64,000 nt of DNA from Gordonia oryzae (GTDB lineage Bacteria > Actinomycetota > Actinomycetes > Mycobacteriales > Mycobacteriaceae): the NCBI RefSeq assembly GCF_003797185.1, contig NZ_RKMH01000002.1:62001-126000 (forward strand), read 5' to 3'. The first letter of the stretch is position 1; each line of letters starts with the position of its first letter. The notes beneath the pieces were generated by a model. It worked only from the letters and a program-made list of their open reading frames with translations. It was not told the origin of the DNA and searched no databases. The position numbers were made by a program, and so were the translations under genes. Shown piece by piece: positions 17,207 through 27,448 of the stretch.

Positions 17207-18733
17207 GTGTCGACGTCCGTTCGCTGGCTGATCGCCCAACGCGGCCTCGAATTGGTGCTGCACGCCGGCGGTGCGGGCCTCGAACGACCCATCGACAGTG
17301 CGGTCAGCTCCGAGCTGATCACTGCTGCCGAGTGGATGGTCGGCGGCGAGGTGCTGCTGACCACCGGACTGCGGCTTACCGAGGACCCCGCCGAGCAGCA
17401 ACGCTATCTCCGCTCCCTCGACGAGGTCGGTGTCGCCGCGTTGGGTTTCGGGGTGGGCCTGGGCTTCGACGCCATACCGAAGGCGATGATCAGTGCCGCC
17501 GACGAGGTGGGCCTTCCGTTGTTCGAGGTTCCGTTGCACATCCCGTTCTCGGCGATCACGCGCGCTCTGCTTGATCAGATCGCGGCCGGCCGCTCGGCCC
17601 GTCTGGTGTCGGCGACCCGTGCGCAACCTCGCATGACACGTGCCGCGGTGGCGCGTGGTCCGGCTGCGGTGGTCGGTGAACTCGCCGACGCGATCGAGCG
17701 TCGCGTGCTGCTCCTCGACGCCAACCACGCAGAGGTGGCGTCCTCGCCCGCCCCGCCCGAACCTCGCGATCTCGCTCGGCTCCGTGCCCTCGTCGCCCGC
17801 GACCCGGCGTCGGCGGGCGCGGTGTTCGTTGCCGACGACGTCACCCTCATGGTCACCCGGATTGGTTCGTCGACAAGAACATTCGGATTCCTCGGCGTCG
17901 TCGGGGCGCCGCTCGACGAGGTCAGCCGGATGCTCGTTGGCCACGCCACCTCACTGCTGGCCATCGAATACGCCAAACCGCACGAGGTGCGTCGGGAGAT
18001 GGCCCTGCTGCATACCGACGTGCTCGGATCGGCACTTGACGGGGTGGTCGGGCCCACCGCGCTGCGGGTGTTGCGGCGCGCCGCGAGCCCCGACGGCGCG
18101 GTGCGGGCGGTCGTGTTCACCTTCGCCGGTGACGCCGATGCCGAGCGGGGGCAGGCGCGCCTGACCGGCGAACTCGAACGCCGGTGGCGCCCGGTGTTCG
18201 TGCACCGCGCCGGAACGGAGGTGGTGAGCCTGCTGCGCGGCGACGACCCCGTCGACGTGGCGATCGGTTTGCTGAGCGTGCTTGCGGCCGCTGCGACGGT
18301 GCGCGGCGGGATCGGTCCGGCGGTCCGCCTGGCCGACGCGGCGGGGACGCCCGGCACTGCGGCCATCGCCACGTCGGTGGCGCAGGCCCGGCTGGCCGCT
18401 CGCTCGGCCGCGGTGGGCCAACTCGTCGACCTCGACGATGTGCAGTCGCTGCTGTCCATCGACCCGGTGCGACGAGCGTTGGCCGACAACCACGATCGGC
18501 GTCTCGCGCCGATCCTCGACCACGATCGCTTCCAGGGCGCCGCGCTGTATCGAAGTTTGCTGGTGTATCTCGAGGCCAACGGCAACTGGGGGAGTGCCGC
18601 CAGCGCACTCGGCGTGCACCGACACACCCTGCGCAGCCGGATCGAGCGCGTCGAGGACATGCTCGCCGTCGACCTCGCCGATGCCCGCACCCGCGCCGAA
18701 CTGCTGCTGATGATGCTCGGGGCCGACGCATGA
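17207..18733 (+). CDS. PucR-family transcriptional regulator
   Basis: The 508-residue protein has an N-terminal PucR-type sensing domain (with AEWMVGGEVLLTTGLRL) and the C-terminal HTH_30 helix-turn-helix (NWGSAASALGVHRHTLRSRI, about residues 464-483). PucR proteins control purine, amine or GABA catabolism. Divergent placement from gabT makes the amine cluster its likely target. GTG 17207 is 6 nt after TACGGT with no Shine-Dalgarno site, which suggests leaderless expression. The stop overlaps the ATG of the next gene. Confidence 0.9.
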   Translation: MSTSVRWLIAQRGLELVLHAGGAGLERPIDSAVSSELITAAEWMVGGEVLLTTGLRLTEDPAEQQRYLRSLDEVGVAALGFGVGLGFDAIPKAMISAADEVGLPLFEVPLHIPFSAITRALLDQIAAGRSARLVSATRAQPRMTRAAVARGPAAVVGELADAIERRVLLLDANHAEVASSPAPPEPRDLARLRALVARDPASAGAVFVADDVTLMVTRIGSSTRTFGFLGVVGAPLDEVSRMLVGHATSLLAIEYAKPHEVRREMALLHTDVLGSALDGVVGPTALRVLRRAASPDGAVRAVVFTFAGDADAERGQARLTGELERRWRPVFVHRAGTEVVSLLRGDDPVDVAIGLLSVLAAAATVRGGIGPAVRLADAAGTPGTAAIATSVAQARLAARSAAVGQLVDLDDVQSLLSIDPVRRALADNHDRRLAPILDHDRFQGAALYRSLLVYLEANGNWGSAASALGVHRHTLRSRIERVEDMLAVDLADARTRAELLLMMLGADA

Positions 18734-19626
18734 GGCGCCCGGTACTCGCCGCGATGCTCGCGGTACTGCTGATCCTCGTGGTCGGCTGCGGCGCCGACGA
18801 AGGATCTTCCGCGCCGCCGTCGTCGGCCCCGCGTCCGACCGGCACTGCCCCGGCCGCGACCCCCTATGTCAGTCTCGGCGACAGTTACGCCGCGGGCGCC
18901 GGAGTCCTTCCGGTGCAAGCGGATTCGCCGTTTCTGTGTCAGCGGTCGGCGATCAACTTCGCCCACCTCGTCGCCGCGCAACGCCGATGGCCGCTGACCG
19001 ATGTGAGTTGCTCGGGCGCCGACACCGCAGACCTCACCACCAGCCAGTACTTCGGCATACCACCACAACTCGACGCACTCGGGCCGCAGACGCGGCTGGT
19101 GACACTGATGCTCGGCGGCAACGACGAGAACATCTTCGGCGGGGCGATCAGGTCATGCGGTGATGCGATCGCCGACGGTCCTGGCGTCCCCGCGGGCTCG
19201 CCGTGCCGGGATCGTTACGGCTCGGAGTTGGCCGCACCCATCGACACCACGATCTATCCGGCCCTCGTCGACGGACTCACCCGGATTCGTGCCCGCGCCC
19301 CGAACGCCCGCGTCGTCATCGTGGGCTATCCGTGGATCCTGCCCCCCACGCAGGGCTGCTACCCCGCGATGCGCGTCGCGCCCGGCGACGTGCCGTACCT
19401 GCGTGGACTGCAGGCCGACCTCAACGATGCCGTGCATCGCGCCGCTGAGAGGACCGGTGTCATCTTCGTCGACATGTCGCAGGTGTCGCAGGGCCACGAC
19501 GCGTGCGCGGGCGCGGCTCGCTGGATCGAACCGCAGGAGGGGACCACGGCGCGGATCACGGTGCATCCCAACGCCCGCGGTCACGAGGCCATCGCGGCGC
19601 AGATCGTGGCCGCGCTCGATCGCTGA
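18730..19626 (+). CDS. SGNH/GDSL-type lipoprotein hydrolase
   Basis: The 298-residue protein begins with a lipoprotein signal peptide (hydrophobic core ending LILVVGC, Cys about residue 20) and a Ser/Pro/Thr-rich linker. The SGNH motifs follow: [11 protein letters not shown] (nucleophile Ser), [16 protein letters not shown] (Asn) and [12 protein letters not shown] (His). It is probably an exported esterase or lipase acting on cell-wall or extracellular acyl esters. It overlaps the pucR stop by 4 nt (ATGA). In M. tuberculosis a similar hydrolase (Rv0518) lies in the same interval upstream of hemL. Confidence 0.88.
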   Translation: MRRPVLAAMLAVLLILVVGCGADEGSSAPPSSAPRPTGTAPAATPYVSLGDSYAAGAGVLPVQADSPFLCQRSAINFAHLVAAQRRWPLTDVSCSGADTADLTTSQYFGIPPQLDALGPQTRLVTLMLGGNDENIFGGAIRSCGDAIADGPGVPAGSPCRDRYGSELAAPIDTTIYPALVDGLTRIRARAPNARVVIVGYPWILPPTQGCYPAMRVAPGDVPYLRGLQADLNDAVHRAAERTGVIFVDMSQVSQGHDACAGAARWIEPQEGTTARITVHPNARGHEAIAAQIVAALDR

Positions 19627-19694
19627 GCACACCGGTCAGTACCCTGACCAGGCCGAATTTCTCTCACTCGGTGCCATTTGGAACACTGGGGGCC

Positions 19695-21032
19695 GTGAGC
19701 AGATCCGCCGACGTCACCGTGAAGTCCAGTGAGCTGTTCGAACGGGCGCAACATGCGATCCCCGGTGGGGTCAACTCACCGGTGCGTGCGTTCTCCGCCG
19801 TCGGCGGTGATCCCCGGTTCATCGCGTCGGCCACGGGCTGCACTCTGACCGACGTCGATGGCAACGACTACGTCGATCTGGTGTCGTCGTGGGGGCCGAT
19901 GATCCTCGGTCACGCGCACCCCGCCGTCGTCGAGGCCGTGCAGCGGGCCGCAGCGGGCGGACTGTCGTTCGGCGCGCCCACCGAATCCGAGGTCGAGCTG
20001 GCCGAGGAGATCATCGACCGCGTCGACCCCGTTGCGCGCGTTCGTCTGGTGAACTCCGGCACCGAGGCGACCATGTCGGCGATCCGGCTGGCCCGCGGCT
20101 ATACCGGCCGCCCCAAGATCATCAAGTTCTCCGGGTGCTACCACGGCCATGTCGACGCACTGCTCGCCGACGCCGGCTCGGGCGTGGCCACCCTCGGCCT
20201 GCCGACCAGCCCCGGCGTTACCGGCGCGGCCGCCCACGACACCCTCGTGCTTGCCTACAACGACCTCAAGGCCGTCGCGAAGGCCTTCGAAGAGTTCGGT
20301 GACCAGATCGCCGCGGTGATCACCGAGGCCGCCGCGGGCAACATGGGCGCCATCGCCCCGGTTGACGGTTTCAACGCCGGCCTGCGCGAGCTGACCCGCC
20401 GCCACGGCGCCCTGCTGATCATCGATGAGGTGATGACCGGATTTCGGGTCAGCCCGGCTGGTTGGTTCGGGCTCGAGGGTGTCGGCGCAGACCTCTACAC
20501 CTTCGGCAAGGTGATGAGCGGCGGCCTGCCCGCCGCGGCCTTCGGTGGTCGCGCTGATGTCATGGAGCGCCTCGCGCCCACCGGCCCCGTCTATCAGGCG
20601 GGCACGTTATCGGGGAATCCGGTGGCCGTCGCCGCCGGCCTGGCCACGCTGCGGACTGCCGACGCGGCCGTCTACTCGGCCCTCGACGCCAACGCCGACC
20701 GACTCGCCGGCCTGCTCACCGACGCCTTGCGGACCGCCGGGGTCGCCCACCGCGTCCAGAAGGCGGGCAACCTGCTCAGTGTGTTCTTCACCACAGACGA
20801 GGCCGCCGACACCCGGATCATCGACTACGCGGGTGTGAAGGCCACCCAGACCTGGCGTTTCGCGCCGTTCTTCCACGCGCTATTGGATGCCGGTGTGTAC
20901 CCGCCGCCCAGCGCGTTCGAGGCCTGGTTTGTCTCGGCGGCGCTGGACGAGGATGCTTTCACTCGAATTGCCGACGCGTTACCGGCCGCTGCGCGGGCCG
21001 CGGCAACCGCGCCCACTCCCGGGGAGAGCTGA
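19695..21032 (+). CDS. hemL: Glutamate-1-semialdehyde 2,1-aminomutase
   Basis: The 445-residue PLP enzyme shows the HemL pattern: [13 protein letters not shown] near the start, [39 protein letters not shown] and the PLP lysine in [18 protein letters not shown]. It makes 5-aminolevulinate, the substrate of HemB encoded 18 kb upstream. GTG 19695 fits the family N-terminus; the frame continues upstream without homology. Its stop overlaps the ATG of the phosphatase gene, so the two are coupled. It is the head of the conserved hemL-ccs operon. Confidence 0.95.
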   Translation: MSRSADVTVKSSELFERAQHAIPGGVNSPVRAFSAVGGDPRFIASATGCTLTDVDGNDYVDLVSSWGPMILGHAHPAVVEAVQRAAAGGLSFGAPTESEVELAEEIIDRVDPVARVRLVNSGTEATMSAIRLARGYTGRPKIIKFSGCYHGHVDALLADAGSGVATLGLPTSPGVTGAAAHDTLVLAYNDLKAVAKAFEEFGDQIAAVITEAAAGNMGAIAPVDGFNAGLRELTRRHGALLIIDEVMTGFRVSPAGWFGLEGVGADLYTFGKVMSGGLPAAAFGGRADVMERLAPTGPVYQAGTLSGNPVAVAAGLATLRTADAAVYSALDANADRLAGLLTDALRTAGVAHRVQKAGNLLSVFFTTDEAADTRIIDYAGVKATQTWRFAPFFHALLDAGVYPPPSAFEAWFVSAALDEDAFTRIADALPAAARAAATAPTPGES

Positions 21033-21658
21033 TGCACACGATCGTTCACATGATGCGCCATGGTGAGGTGCACAATCCCGACGCCATCCTCTACGGACGG
21101 CTGCCCGGCTTCCATCTCTCCGACACCGGTCGCGCGCAGGCCCGCAAGGTCGCCGACGCGCTGGCCGACCATGACATCACCGCCGTGTTCGCCTCCCCGC
21201 TGCAGCGCGCACAGGAGACCGCCGGGCCGATTGCCGCCGCCCACGACCTGCCGATCCTCACCAACGACGAGCTCATCGAGGCCGACAACATCTTCGAGGG
21301 ACTCAAGGTCTCGGTCGGCGACGGTGCGCTACGCAAGCCTCGGCACTGGCCCAAGCTGCGCGACCCGTTCACCCCGTCTTGGGGCGAGCCGTACATCCAG
21401 CTCGCGCACCGGATGCTGGCCGCGGCCAGCAAGGCCCGCGACGCCGCCCACGGACACGAGGCCCTCTGCGTGAGTCATCAGCTGCCGGTGTACACGCTGC
21501 GCCGCTTCCTCGAGGGTCAGCGGCTCTGGCATGATCCGCGTCGTCGCCAGTGCTCGCTCGCGTCGTTGACCAGCCTCATCTACGACGACGACGCCCTGGT
21601 CGACATCATCTATTCCGAGCCGGCCGGTGCCTCGGATCCACTCGTGACCGGGGCCTGA
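21032..21658 (+). CDS. Histidine phosphatase (phosphoglycerate-mutase superfamily)
   Basis: The 208-residue protein starts with the catalytic RHG motif (MMRHGEVHNPD) and carries SPLQRAQETA and the second catalytic His in CVSHQLPVY. That is the histidine phosphatase superfamily. The same gene occupies this position (Rv0525) in M. tuberculosis. Its substrate is unknown. The start codon overlaps the hemL stop, and it leads into the cytochrome c maturation genes, so it is part of their transcription unit. Confidence 0.87.
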   Translation: MHTIVHMMRHGEVHNPDAILYGRLPGFHLSDTGRAQARKVADALADHDITAVFASPLQRAQETAGPIAAAHDLPILTNDELIEADNIFEGLKVSVGDGALRKPRHWPKLRDPFTPSWGEPYIQLAHRMLAAASKARDAAHGHEALCVSHQLPVYTLRRFLEGQRLWHDPRRRQCSLASLTSLIYDDDALVDIIYSEPAGASDPLVTGA

Positions 21659-21785
21659 GCAGGAGAGTGTTGAACGCGTGAGGGTGCGAGATCGTGGTGG
21701 TCGTGACGTGTGTCCGACCCCGTCGGAACGAGGTCACCGGCACCACTCGCGAGGCCACGCCCGACTTGTCCTAAACGCATCGATC

Positions 21786-22463
21786 GTGAGAATTGTTGCC
21801 GCGCTGATGGTCTCACTGGCGTTCGGGGTGGCGTTGACCGCGTGCGGTACCGGCGACGACGCGGTCGCGCAGGGCGACACCTTTCAGTTCGTCTCGCCCG
21901 GAGGGCAGACCGTCATCATCTACGACCAGGCCGACCGCAAACACATCGCCGATGTCTCCGGCGAGAACCTGACGACCGGAAAACCGTTGTCGCTCAGTGA
22001 TCCCCAGTTCGCTGACAAAGCCGTCGTGATCAATGTGTGGGGCTCGTGGTGCGGCCCGTGCCGCGGTGAGGCCGCAGCGCTCGAGCAGGTCTTTGAGCAA
22101 TACCAGAGCCAGGGCGTCAATTTCCTCGGTATCAATCTGCGTGACAATCGGCAATCGGCACAGGATTTCGTCGACGACCGACACGTCGGGTATCCGTCGA
22201 TCTACGACTTCGCCGGGGCCTCGCTGGCCGCGCTGACGACCCCCACGTCGGTGGTGCCGACGACCATCGTGCTCGACCGGCAACATCGCCCGGCCGCGGT
22301 GTTCCTCCGCGCGGTCAGCGCCGACGAACTCGGCGCGATGGTCGGCAAGGTGATCGCCGAGGACCCGGCACCCAGTGGTTCCTCGGCATCGACCTCTCCC
22401 GCGGCGTCCGCGTCGTCCACCCCTACGCCTGCTGCTCCCTCGTCTGCCGAGGTGCCCCGGTGA
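21786..22463 (+). CDS. TlpA/ResA-type thioredoxin-fold lipoprotein
   Basis: The protein has a lipoprotein signal peptide ([20 protein letters not shown]) and a thioredoxin-like domain with the redox motif [11 protein letters not shown]. Phe/Gly-containing substrate strands follow, then a Ser/Ala/Pro-rich C-terminal tail. ResA/TlpA proteins reduce apocytochrome c cysteines outside the membrane. GTG 21786 gives a clean signal peptide, but a GTG at 21678 has a better ribosome site (AGGAGAG) and would add 36 residues; the start is uncertain. The stop overlaps the ccdA start. Confidence 0.88.
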   Translation: MRIVAALMVSLAFGVALTACGTGDDAVAQGDTFQFVSPGGQTVIIYDQADRKHIADVSGENLTTGKPLSLSDPQFADKAVVINVWGSWCGPCRGEAAALEQVFEQYQSQGVNFLGINLRDNRQSAQDFVDDRHVGYPSIYDFAGASLAALTTPTSVVPTTIVLDRQHRPAAVFLRAVSADELGAMVGKVIAEDPAPSGSSASTSPAASASSTPTPAAPSSAEVPR

Positions 22464-23248
22464 GTGGTATCGGACAGACCTTCGCCGACACGGTGTCCTC
22501 CGGACCGCTGCTGCTCGGGGTGGCCGCGGCGGCGGTGGCCGGGATGGTGTCGTTCGCCTCACCGTGTGTGGTGCCGCTGGTCCCGGGTTATCTGTCGTAC
22601 CTCGCCGGACTCGTCGGTGCAGAGGCGCCCGCGGTCACCGTCGGCGAACCCGCCAAACGCGGTCGGTCTCGCGTCGCGATGGCCGCCCTGCTGTTCGTCC
22701 TCGGTTTCACTGTCGTCTTCGTCGCCGCCACCGCGACGGTGATCGGCTTCACCAGCACCGTCATCGTCAATCACGAACTGCTGCAACGCATCGGCGGGGT
22801 GGTCACCATCGTGATGGGGCTGGTGTTCATCGGCCTGATCCCGATGATGCAGCGCGAGGTGCGACTGGCCCCGCGGATGGTGTCCAACATCGTCGGTGCT
22901 CCGCTGCTCGGCGCTGTCTTTGCGCTCGGCTGGACCCCGTGTCTCGGCCCGACGCTGGCCGCGGTCATCGCCACGGCGTCGGGTACTGAGGGCGCGACCG
23001 CCGCCAAAGGCGTCACCTTGATCATCGCGTACTGCCTGGGTCTGGGTATCCCGTTCGTGGTCCTCGCGTTCTCCTCGGCGTGGGCCTTGCGCAGCCTTGG
23101 CTGGCTGCGCAATCATGCCCGCGCCATTCAGGTCTTCGGAGGTGTCATGTTGATCCTCGTCGGTATCGCGCTGGTCACCGGACTGTGGGATCAGTTCATC
23201 GTCTGGGTGCGCGACGCCTTCATCACCGATCAGGTGTTGCCGGTATGA
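22460..23248 (+). CDS. ccdA: Cytochrome c biogenesis protein CcdA
   Basis: The 262-residue polytopic membrane protein has six hydrophobic segments and the two conserved redox cysteines in [15 protein letters not shown] and [13 protein letters not shown]. CcdA carries electrons from cytoplasmic thioredoxin to the external thioredoxin-fold protein encoded just upstream. It overlaps both neighbours by 4 nt (GTGA at the start, ATGA at the end), the tight packing expected for System II maturation genes. Confidence 0.94.
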   Translation: MSGIGQTFADTVSSGPLLLGVAAAAVAGMVSFASPCVVPLVPGYLSYLAGLVGAEAPAVTVGEPAKRGRSRVAMAALLFVLGFTVVFVAATATVIGFTSTVIVNHELLQRIGGVVTIVMGLVFIGLIPMMQREVRLAPRMVSNIVGAPLLGAVFALGWTPCLGPTLAAVIATASGTEGATAAKGVTLIIAYCLGLGIPFVVLAFSSAWALRSLGWLRNHARAIQVFGGVMLILVGIALVTGLWDQFIVWVRDAFITDQVLPV

Positions 23249-24936
23249 CCCGCGCCGACCCCGCGCTCGCCGACCGCCCGGCCCGGCCCGGCCCGCCGCG
23301 CCGACCGCAGTGGTTGCTGCGTCGGGTGCTGTGGCCGTTGCGCAACCTGTGGCGGTCGCTGACGTCGATGCGCACCGCGCTGGTGCTGTTGTTCCTACTC
23401 GCGCTCGCCGCGATCCCCGGCGCCCTGCTCCCACAGCGCGAGCTCAACGAGCAGAAGACGCTGAAGTACATCGCCGACCACGGCACCCTGGGCGCGTGGA
23501 TGGACAAGCTGCAGCTGTTCGACGTGTTCTCCAGCGCCTGGTTCACCGCGATCTATGTGCTGTTGTTTGTGTCGCTGGTCGGTTGCCTGACCCCGCGTCT
23601 GATTGAGCACGCCAAGAGCCTGCGCGCCAAACCTGTTGCCGCGCCCCGGAATCTGAGTCGCCTGCCGCGTCACCTCACCACCACCGTCGACGGTGATCCC
23701 GAAGAGATAGCCGAGCGGATCTCGACGAACCTGCGGGGCTGGCGCCGCACCATCGTCGTCGGTAACGACGCGGCAACAGGCAAGGTCGTCGAGGTGTCCG
23801 CGGAGAAGGGGTATTTGCGCGAGTTCGGCAACTTGGTCTTCCATTTCGCCCTACTCGCCCTGTTGGTGTCGATCGCGCTCGGTAAGCTCTACGGTTACGA
23901 GGGCACCCGCTCCCTCGTCGCCGACGGCGAGGGACTGTGCAACACCTCGACGGCGGTGTACGACTCATTCCGGGCCGGCGCGATGGTCGACGGCACCGAC
24001 CTCACTCACTTCTGCTTCAAGGTTGATGCGTTCTCGGCGACCTTCCTGCCCAACGGTCAGCCCGACATGTACAACGCGACGATGTCCTACACCAAGGGCG
24101 CCGCCACCTCCGCCGAGGACTGGCATCAGACGTCGGTGAGGGTCAACGACCCGCTGCGGGTCGCAGGTGACCGCGTTTACGTCCTCGGCAACGGATTCGC
24201 CCCCACGTTCACCGTCACCTTCCCCAACGGGGAGAAGCGCACCCAGACCGCCCTGTTCATCCCCGACGAGTTGCAGACGATGCTCTCCTCCGGCGCGGTG
24301 CGGTTCGATACCCCGGCGGGGCTCTATCCCGACGAGGACGTGCGCCGCAAGAACCAGATCGCCATCGAGGGGCTGTTCGCCCCGACCGCGGATTACCAAG
24401 GGACCCTGCTCAGTTCGTCGTCGCCGGTGCCCAACGACCCGCAGGTCGCGATCCGCATCTACAAGGGCGATACCGGACTCGACACCGGCCTACCGCAGAA
24501 CGCCTATTCGCTCGATCAGAGCCTCATCAACCAGGGCAGGCTGCAGCGACAGGCCCAGGTGAACCTCGCCAAGGGCGCCAGCACGACCCTGGCCGACGGC
24601 ACCGTCGTCAGCTTTGACGGCTACCAGCGCTGGGTGTCGGTGCAGGTCTCGCACGACCCCGCCCAGGACTGGGTGCTGGCATCGGCGGTGGCGATGCTGA
24701 TCGGTCTGCTGGTGTCGCTGCTGGTGCGCCGACGCCGGATCTGGGTGCGCCTGGTGCCGGCCGATCCGGACCGGACGGGCACCGACGACGGCAAACGACG
24801 TACGGTAGTAGAAATCGGCGGCCTCGCCCGGACCGATCAGGCCGGTTGGGGCGAGGGTTTCGACGAGCAGGCGGCCGGGTTGGTGGAGCCCGGCGGTCGT
24901 TCGGCGACACGCATGTCGAGATGGCGCACACTCTGA
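23245..24936 (+). CDS. resB: Cytochrome c maturation protein ResB/Ccs1
   Basis: The 563-residue protein shows the ResB layout: three transmembrane helices in the first ~200 residues, including [19 protein letters not shown] and [21 protein letters not shown] large external domain follows, then a last helix ([18 protein letters not shown]) and a cytoplasmic tail. With CcsB it forms the System II haem exporter and cytochrome c synthase. His in VFHFAL is a candidate haem ligand. Start ATG 23245 overlaps the ccdA stop. Confidence 0.93.
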   Translation: MTRADPALADRPARPGPPRRPQWLLRRVLWPLRNLWRSLTSMRTALVLLFLLALAAIPGALLPQRELNEQKTLKYIADHGTLGAWMDKLQLFDVFSSAWFTAIYVLLFVSLVGCLTPRLIEHAKSLRAKPVAAPRNLSRLPRHLTTTVDGDPEEIAERISTNLRGWRRTIVVGNDAATGKVVEVSAEKGYLREFGNLVFHFALLALLVSIALGKLYGYEGTRSLVADGEGLCNTSTAVYDSFRAGAMVDGTDLTHFCFKVDAFSATFLPNGQPDMYNATMSYTKGAATSAEDWHQTSVRVNDPLRVAGDRVYVLGNGFAPTFTVTFPNGEKRTQTALFIPDELQTMLSSGAVRFDTPAGLYPDEDVRRKNQIAIEGLFAPTADYQGTLLSSSSPVPNDPQVAIRIYKGDTGLDTGLPQNAYSLDQSLINQGRLQRQAQVNLAKGASTTLADGTVVSFDGYQRWVSVQVSHDPAQDWVLASAVAMLIGLLVSLLVRRRRIWVRLVPADPDRTGTDDGKRRTVVEIGGLARTDQAGWGEGFDEQAAGLVEPGGRSATRMSRWRTL

Positions 24937-24992
24937 GACGGGCGCACCCACGGCGGCCGCACGCTCTTCCGCAGGACTGATGAGGTGAATCG

Positions 24993-26021
24993 ATGAACAC
25001 TGGTACAGAGCACGTCGACGAGACACTCGCCCGGTACTCCGACCTGCTGTTCGGAACTGCCATCACCGTGTACGTCCTGGCGATGCTGCTGTTCCTTGCG
25101 GCCCTCGCCGGCGCGCGGACGAGGCGTCTGGCGTCGAAAGAACTCGTCGGGGCGGCCGCGGGATCGGTTACCGCCGGAGCCGGTGCCTCCGGGGACCGCA
25201 CGCCCGGCAAGATCGCCGACACCGCGAGTCGCCGGACCTTCTCCGAGACCCTCGGCGCCATGGCGTATCCGGTGGTCTTCGTCGGCCTGGCCGCGCATAT
25301 CGCGTCCATTGTCTGCCGCGGAATGGCCGTCGATCGTGCGCCCTGGGGCAACATGTACGAGTTCATCTCGCTGACCTGTGCCGCTGGTGTCGTCGCCGGT
25401 GTTGTCGTGCTCGGCAAACCCGTGAACCGGCCGCTGCTGTCGTTCGTGCTGGTCCCGGTCGCGCTGCTGATGTTCATCGCCGGCACCAAGCTTTATACCC
25501 AGGCCGCCCCGGTCGTCCCCGCGCTCAAGTCGTACTGGCTGGCGATCCACGTCTCGATCATCTCGGTGAGCTCCGGAGTCCTGCTGGTGTCGGGGGTGTC
25601 GAGCATGCTCTACCTCGTCAAGATGACGTGGGGTGAGAAGGCCGAGACCCTCGAGCGCACCGAGACCGGCGCCACGGGCGCGGTGATGCGTCTGGTCGCG
25701 CACATACCGGGCGCCGACGCCCTCGATCGTCTCGCCTACAAATGCGTGGTCTTCGGCTTCCCGCTGTTTGGTCTGGGCGTCATTTGCGGCGCCATCTGGG
25801 CCGAATCAGCGTGGGGGCGCTTCTGGGGCTGGGACCCCAAAGAGACCGTCTCGTTCATTGCCTGGGTGATCTACGCGGCCTACCTGCACGCACGTGCCAC
25901 GGCCGGCTGGCGCAACACCGCGGCCGCCTGGATCAACGTCGCAGGCTTCGTCGCGATGCTCTTCAATCTGTTCATCATCAACCTCGTGGTCTCCGGCCTG
26001 CACTCTTACGCGGGGCTCTGA
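24993..26021 (+). CDS. ccsB: Cytochrome c maturation protein CcsB (CcsA/HemAT-type haem handler)
   Basis: The 342-residue polytopic protein has the tryptophan-rich haem-binding motif WGRFWGWDPKETVSFIAW and conserved His in HVSIISVSSG and near AYLHARATAGW. It delivers haem to the ResB-CcsB synthase. AGGTG lies before ATG 24993. A 56-bp gap separates it from resB, and a perfect 19-bp hairpin follows the stop, so it closes the hemL-ccs operon. Confidence 0.94.
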   Translation: MNTGTEHVDETLARYSDLLFGTAITVYVLAMLLFLAALAGARTRRLASKELVGAAAGSVTAGAGASGDRTPGKIADTASRRTFSETLGAMAYPVVFVGLAAHIASIVCRGMAVDRAPWGNMYEFISLTCAAGVVAGVVVLGKPVNRPLLSFVLVPVALLMFIAGTKLYTQAAPVVPALKSYWLAIHVSIISVSSGVLLVSGVSSMLYLVKMTWGEKAETLERTETGATGAVMRLVAHIPGADALDRLAYKCVVFGFPLFGLGVICGAIWAESAWGRFWGWDPKETVSFIAWVIYAAYLHARATAGWRNTAAAWINVAGFVAMLFNLFIINLVVSGLHSYAGL

Positions 26022-26051
26022 TCCGCGCTGGACTGAGCAGCCCGCACAGAC

Positions 26052-26094
26052 ACGAACGCGCCCCCGCAGCGGAGAGCTGCGGGGGCGCGTTCGT
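26052..26094. terminator. Perfect 19-bp hairpin, bidirectional terminator
   Basis: ACGAACGCGCCCCCGCAGC at 26052-26070 pairs exactly with 26076-26094 around the loop GGAGA. It lies between the convergent ccsB and the leftward small membrane gene. The U-tract is weak (TGTGGTCTT), as is common in actinobacteria. Confidence 0.82.
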
Positions 26095-26126
26095 TGTGGT
26101 CTTGGGTCGAGGTCGATCAGTGATCG

Positions 26127-26339
26127 TCAGTGCTGGAGATCGTCGGGGTCGGACCCGTTGGTACCGCGGCTGCGACGGTCGAGGTCCAGCAGGAACTCGG
26201 GATCGTCGTCGGGACCCACCGGGCCCCGTGTGGCGGCCGGTACGCGTGCGCCGTCGTCATTGATCGGGATGGAACCGAAAACGCGCCACAGCAGAAATCC
26301 GACGGCCATGATGCCGACCAAGGTGAGCAGAAATGCCAT
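26127..26339 (-). CDS. Small single-TM membrane protein
   Basis: The 70-residue protein has one transmembrane helix (FLLTLVGIMAVGFLLWRVF) and an acidic, Asp/Gly-rich tail (DDDPEFLLDLD, then DPDDLQH). AGGTTGCC precedes ATG 26339. It is convergent with ccsB across the terminator. A small gene at the equivalent place exists in mycobacteria, but I cannot assign a family or function. Confidence 0.6.
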   Translation of the reverse strand: MAFLLTLVGIMAVGFLLWRVFGSIPINDDGARVPAATRGPVGPDDDPEFLLDLDRRSRGTNGSDPDDLQH

Positions 26340-26533
26340 GGCAACCTCCCACTCACCACATTACGCGACGGCAAACGGGGAAAGCGTCGTCCGACTGACG
26401 TCACAACAGCAGGTGTCGGGCGGCATCGGCACTGAGGTGGGACCTCGCGTGCTGGTGCGTCCACCTCATGGCACGGCTCGATCGGCGGCGTGTGGACGAC
26501 GACACCGGCTGAGCCGGCCGCTGCGGTGGCGTC

Positions 26534-26755
26534 TCAGGGCACGCGACGGTTCAGCAGGGCGACGACGTCTTCCTCGCGGAAGCGACGATGCCCGCCCGGG
26601 GTACGGATCGAGCCGAGGATTCCCGAGCTGGCCCACCGCGCGACGGTCTTGGGGTTCACATTGAACATTGCCGCCACCTGTCCGGGGGTCAGCGTGTGCT
26701 GGCTCGCCATGCCCGGGGTGATCATCGACAGCGGATTGGAGTGAATAGCGGTCAT
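26534..26755 (-). CDS. BldC-like MerR-type DNA-binding protein
   Basis: The 73-residue protein is almost entirely one winged helix-turn-helix: HTLTPGQVAAMFNVNPKTVARW, then GILGSIRTPGGHRRFREEDV, VALLNRRVP. This is the BldC/excisionase-type MerR domain. BldC proteins bind head-to-tail on direct repeats and control development or stress genes in Streptomyces; here the targets are unknown. ATG 26755 follows GGAGTCCTCCC. A longer frame up to 26845 lacks domain support. Confidence 0.85.
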   Translation of the reverse strand: MTAIHSNPLSMITPGMASQHTLTPGQVAAMFNVNPKTVARWASSGILGSIRTPGGHRRFREEDVVALLNRRVP

Positions 26756-27125
26756 GGGAGGACTCCCTCGTGTGTCCGTGCCGAGAACCTGACGCTCTCG
26801 GACCCTTCGCGCGCAGTCGCGCGCCGACTCAATGAATACACGCAAAACGCCCAGGTACTCGAACCGTCAGCGGTAGGTAAAGAGAACGCAAAGAAGCCTG
26901 TGACCTGCGCACACGCCCGACCAGTGCCTTTTACGTCCCCTTTGCCGACCCTGGTGACCGCCTTGGTACAAGGTTGCCCCTCGACCGCTGCTCGAGGTGC
27001 AGTCCGGCAGGGTGCGCTTGTGCGTCGATCGGGCGCCCATTTCCGCCCCTCTCACCGCTCGTCCCTCACCGACCGCGCAGACCGCGGTGGGCCGCCGGGC
27101 CGTGCCACAACGTAGGCTGGTAGCC
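26756..27125. other. Divergent intergenic region between bldC-like gene and DUF4229 gene
   Basis: No gene is supported in these 370 bp. The right end carries TAGGCT at 27113-27118, a -10-like hexamer 7 nt before GTG 27126. The left part must hold the promoter of the bldC-like gene. Confidence 0.5.
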
Positions 27126-27428
27126 GTGAGCGAAGAGCGTAAACCGCAGGTCGGTATGGGCGGCCTGCTGGCGTCCATCGGCCTGTACACCCTGGCCCGT
27201 CTCGCGTTGGTGGTCGTGATCGCCGCGATCATCATCGGTATCGGCAAGCTCGCAGGCGTCAACGTTCCGCTGCTGGTGGCCGCGGTGTTCGGGGTCCTGA
27301 TCGCGCTGCCGCTGGGCATGGTCGCGTTCAAGTCGCTGCGCACCCGCGTCAACACCCAGATCTCCGCCGTCGACGAGCAGCGCCGCAAGCGCCACGACGA
27401 GTTGCAGTCGAAGCTGCGTGGCAGCTGA
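27126..27428 (+). CDS. DUF4229 family membrane protein
   Basis: The 100-residue protein has two transmembrane helices ([24 protein letters not shown] and [20 protein letters not shown]). A charged C-terminal helix ([23 protein letters not shown]) follows, the DUF4229 layout. It sits where Rv0531 sits in M. tuberculosis, a few genes after ccsA. GTG 27126 is 7 nt after TAGGCT, with no ribosome site, suggesting a leaderless mRNA. Function unknown. Confidence 0.72.
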   Translation: MSEERKPQVGMGGLLASIGLYTLARLALVVVIAAIIIGIGKLAGVNVPLLVAAVFGVLIALPLGMVAFKSLRTRVNTQISAVDEQRRKRHDELQSKLRGS

Positions 27429-27448
27429 TCCGAGCCCGACCCGAGACG

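Noticed and set aside
18184..18729. Upstream extension of the SGNH hydrolase frame (480 codons in total)
   Set aside because: The extension lies inside the PucR coding region in another frame. The lipoprotein signal peptide begins at ATG 18730.
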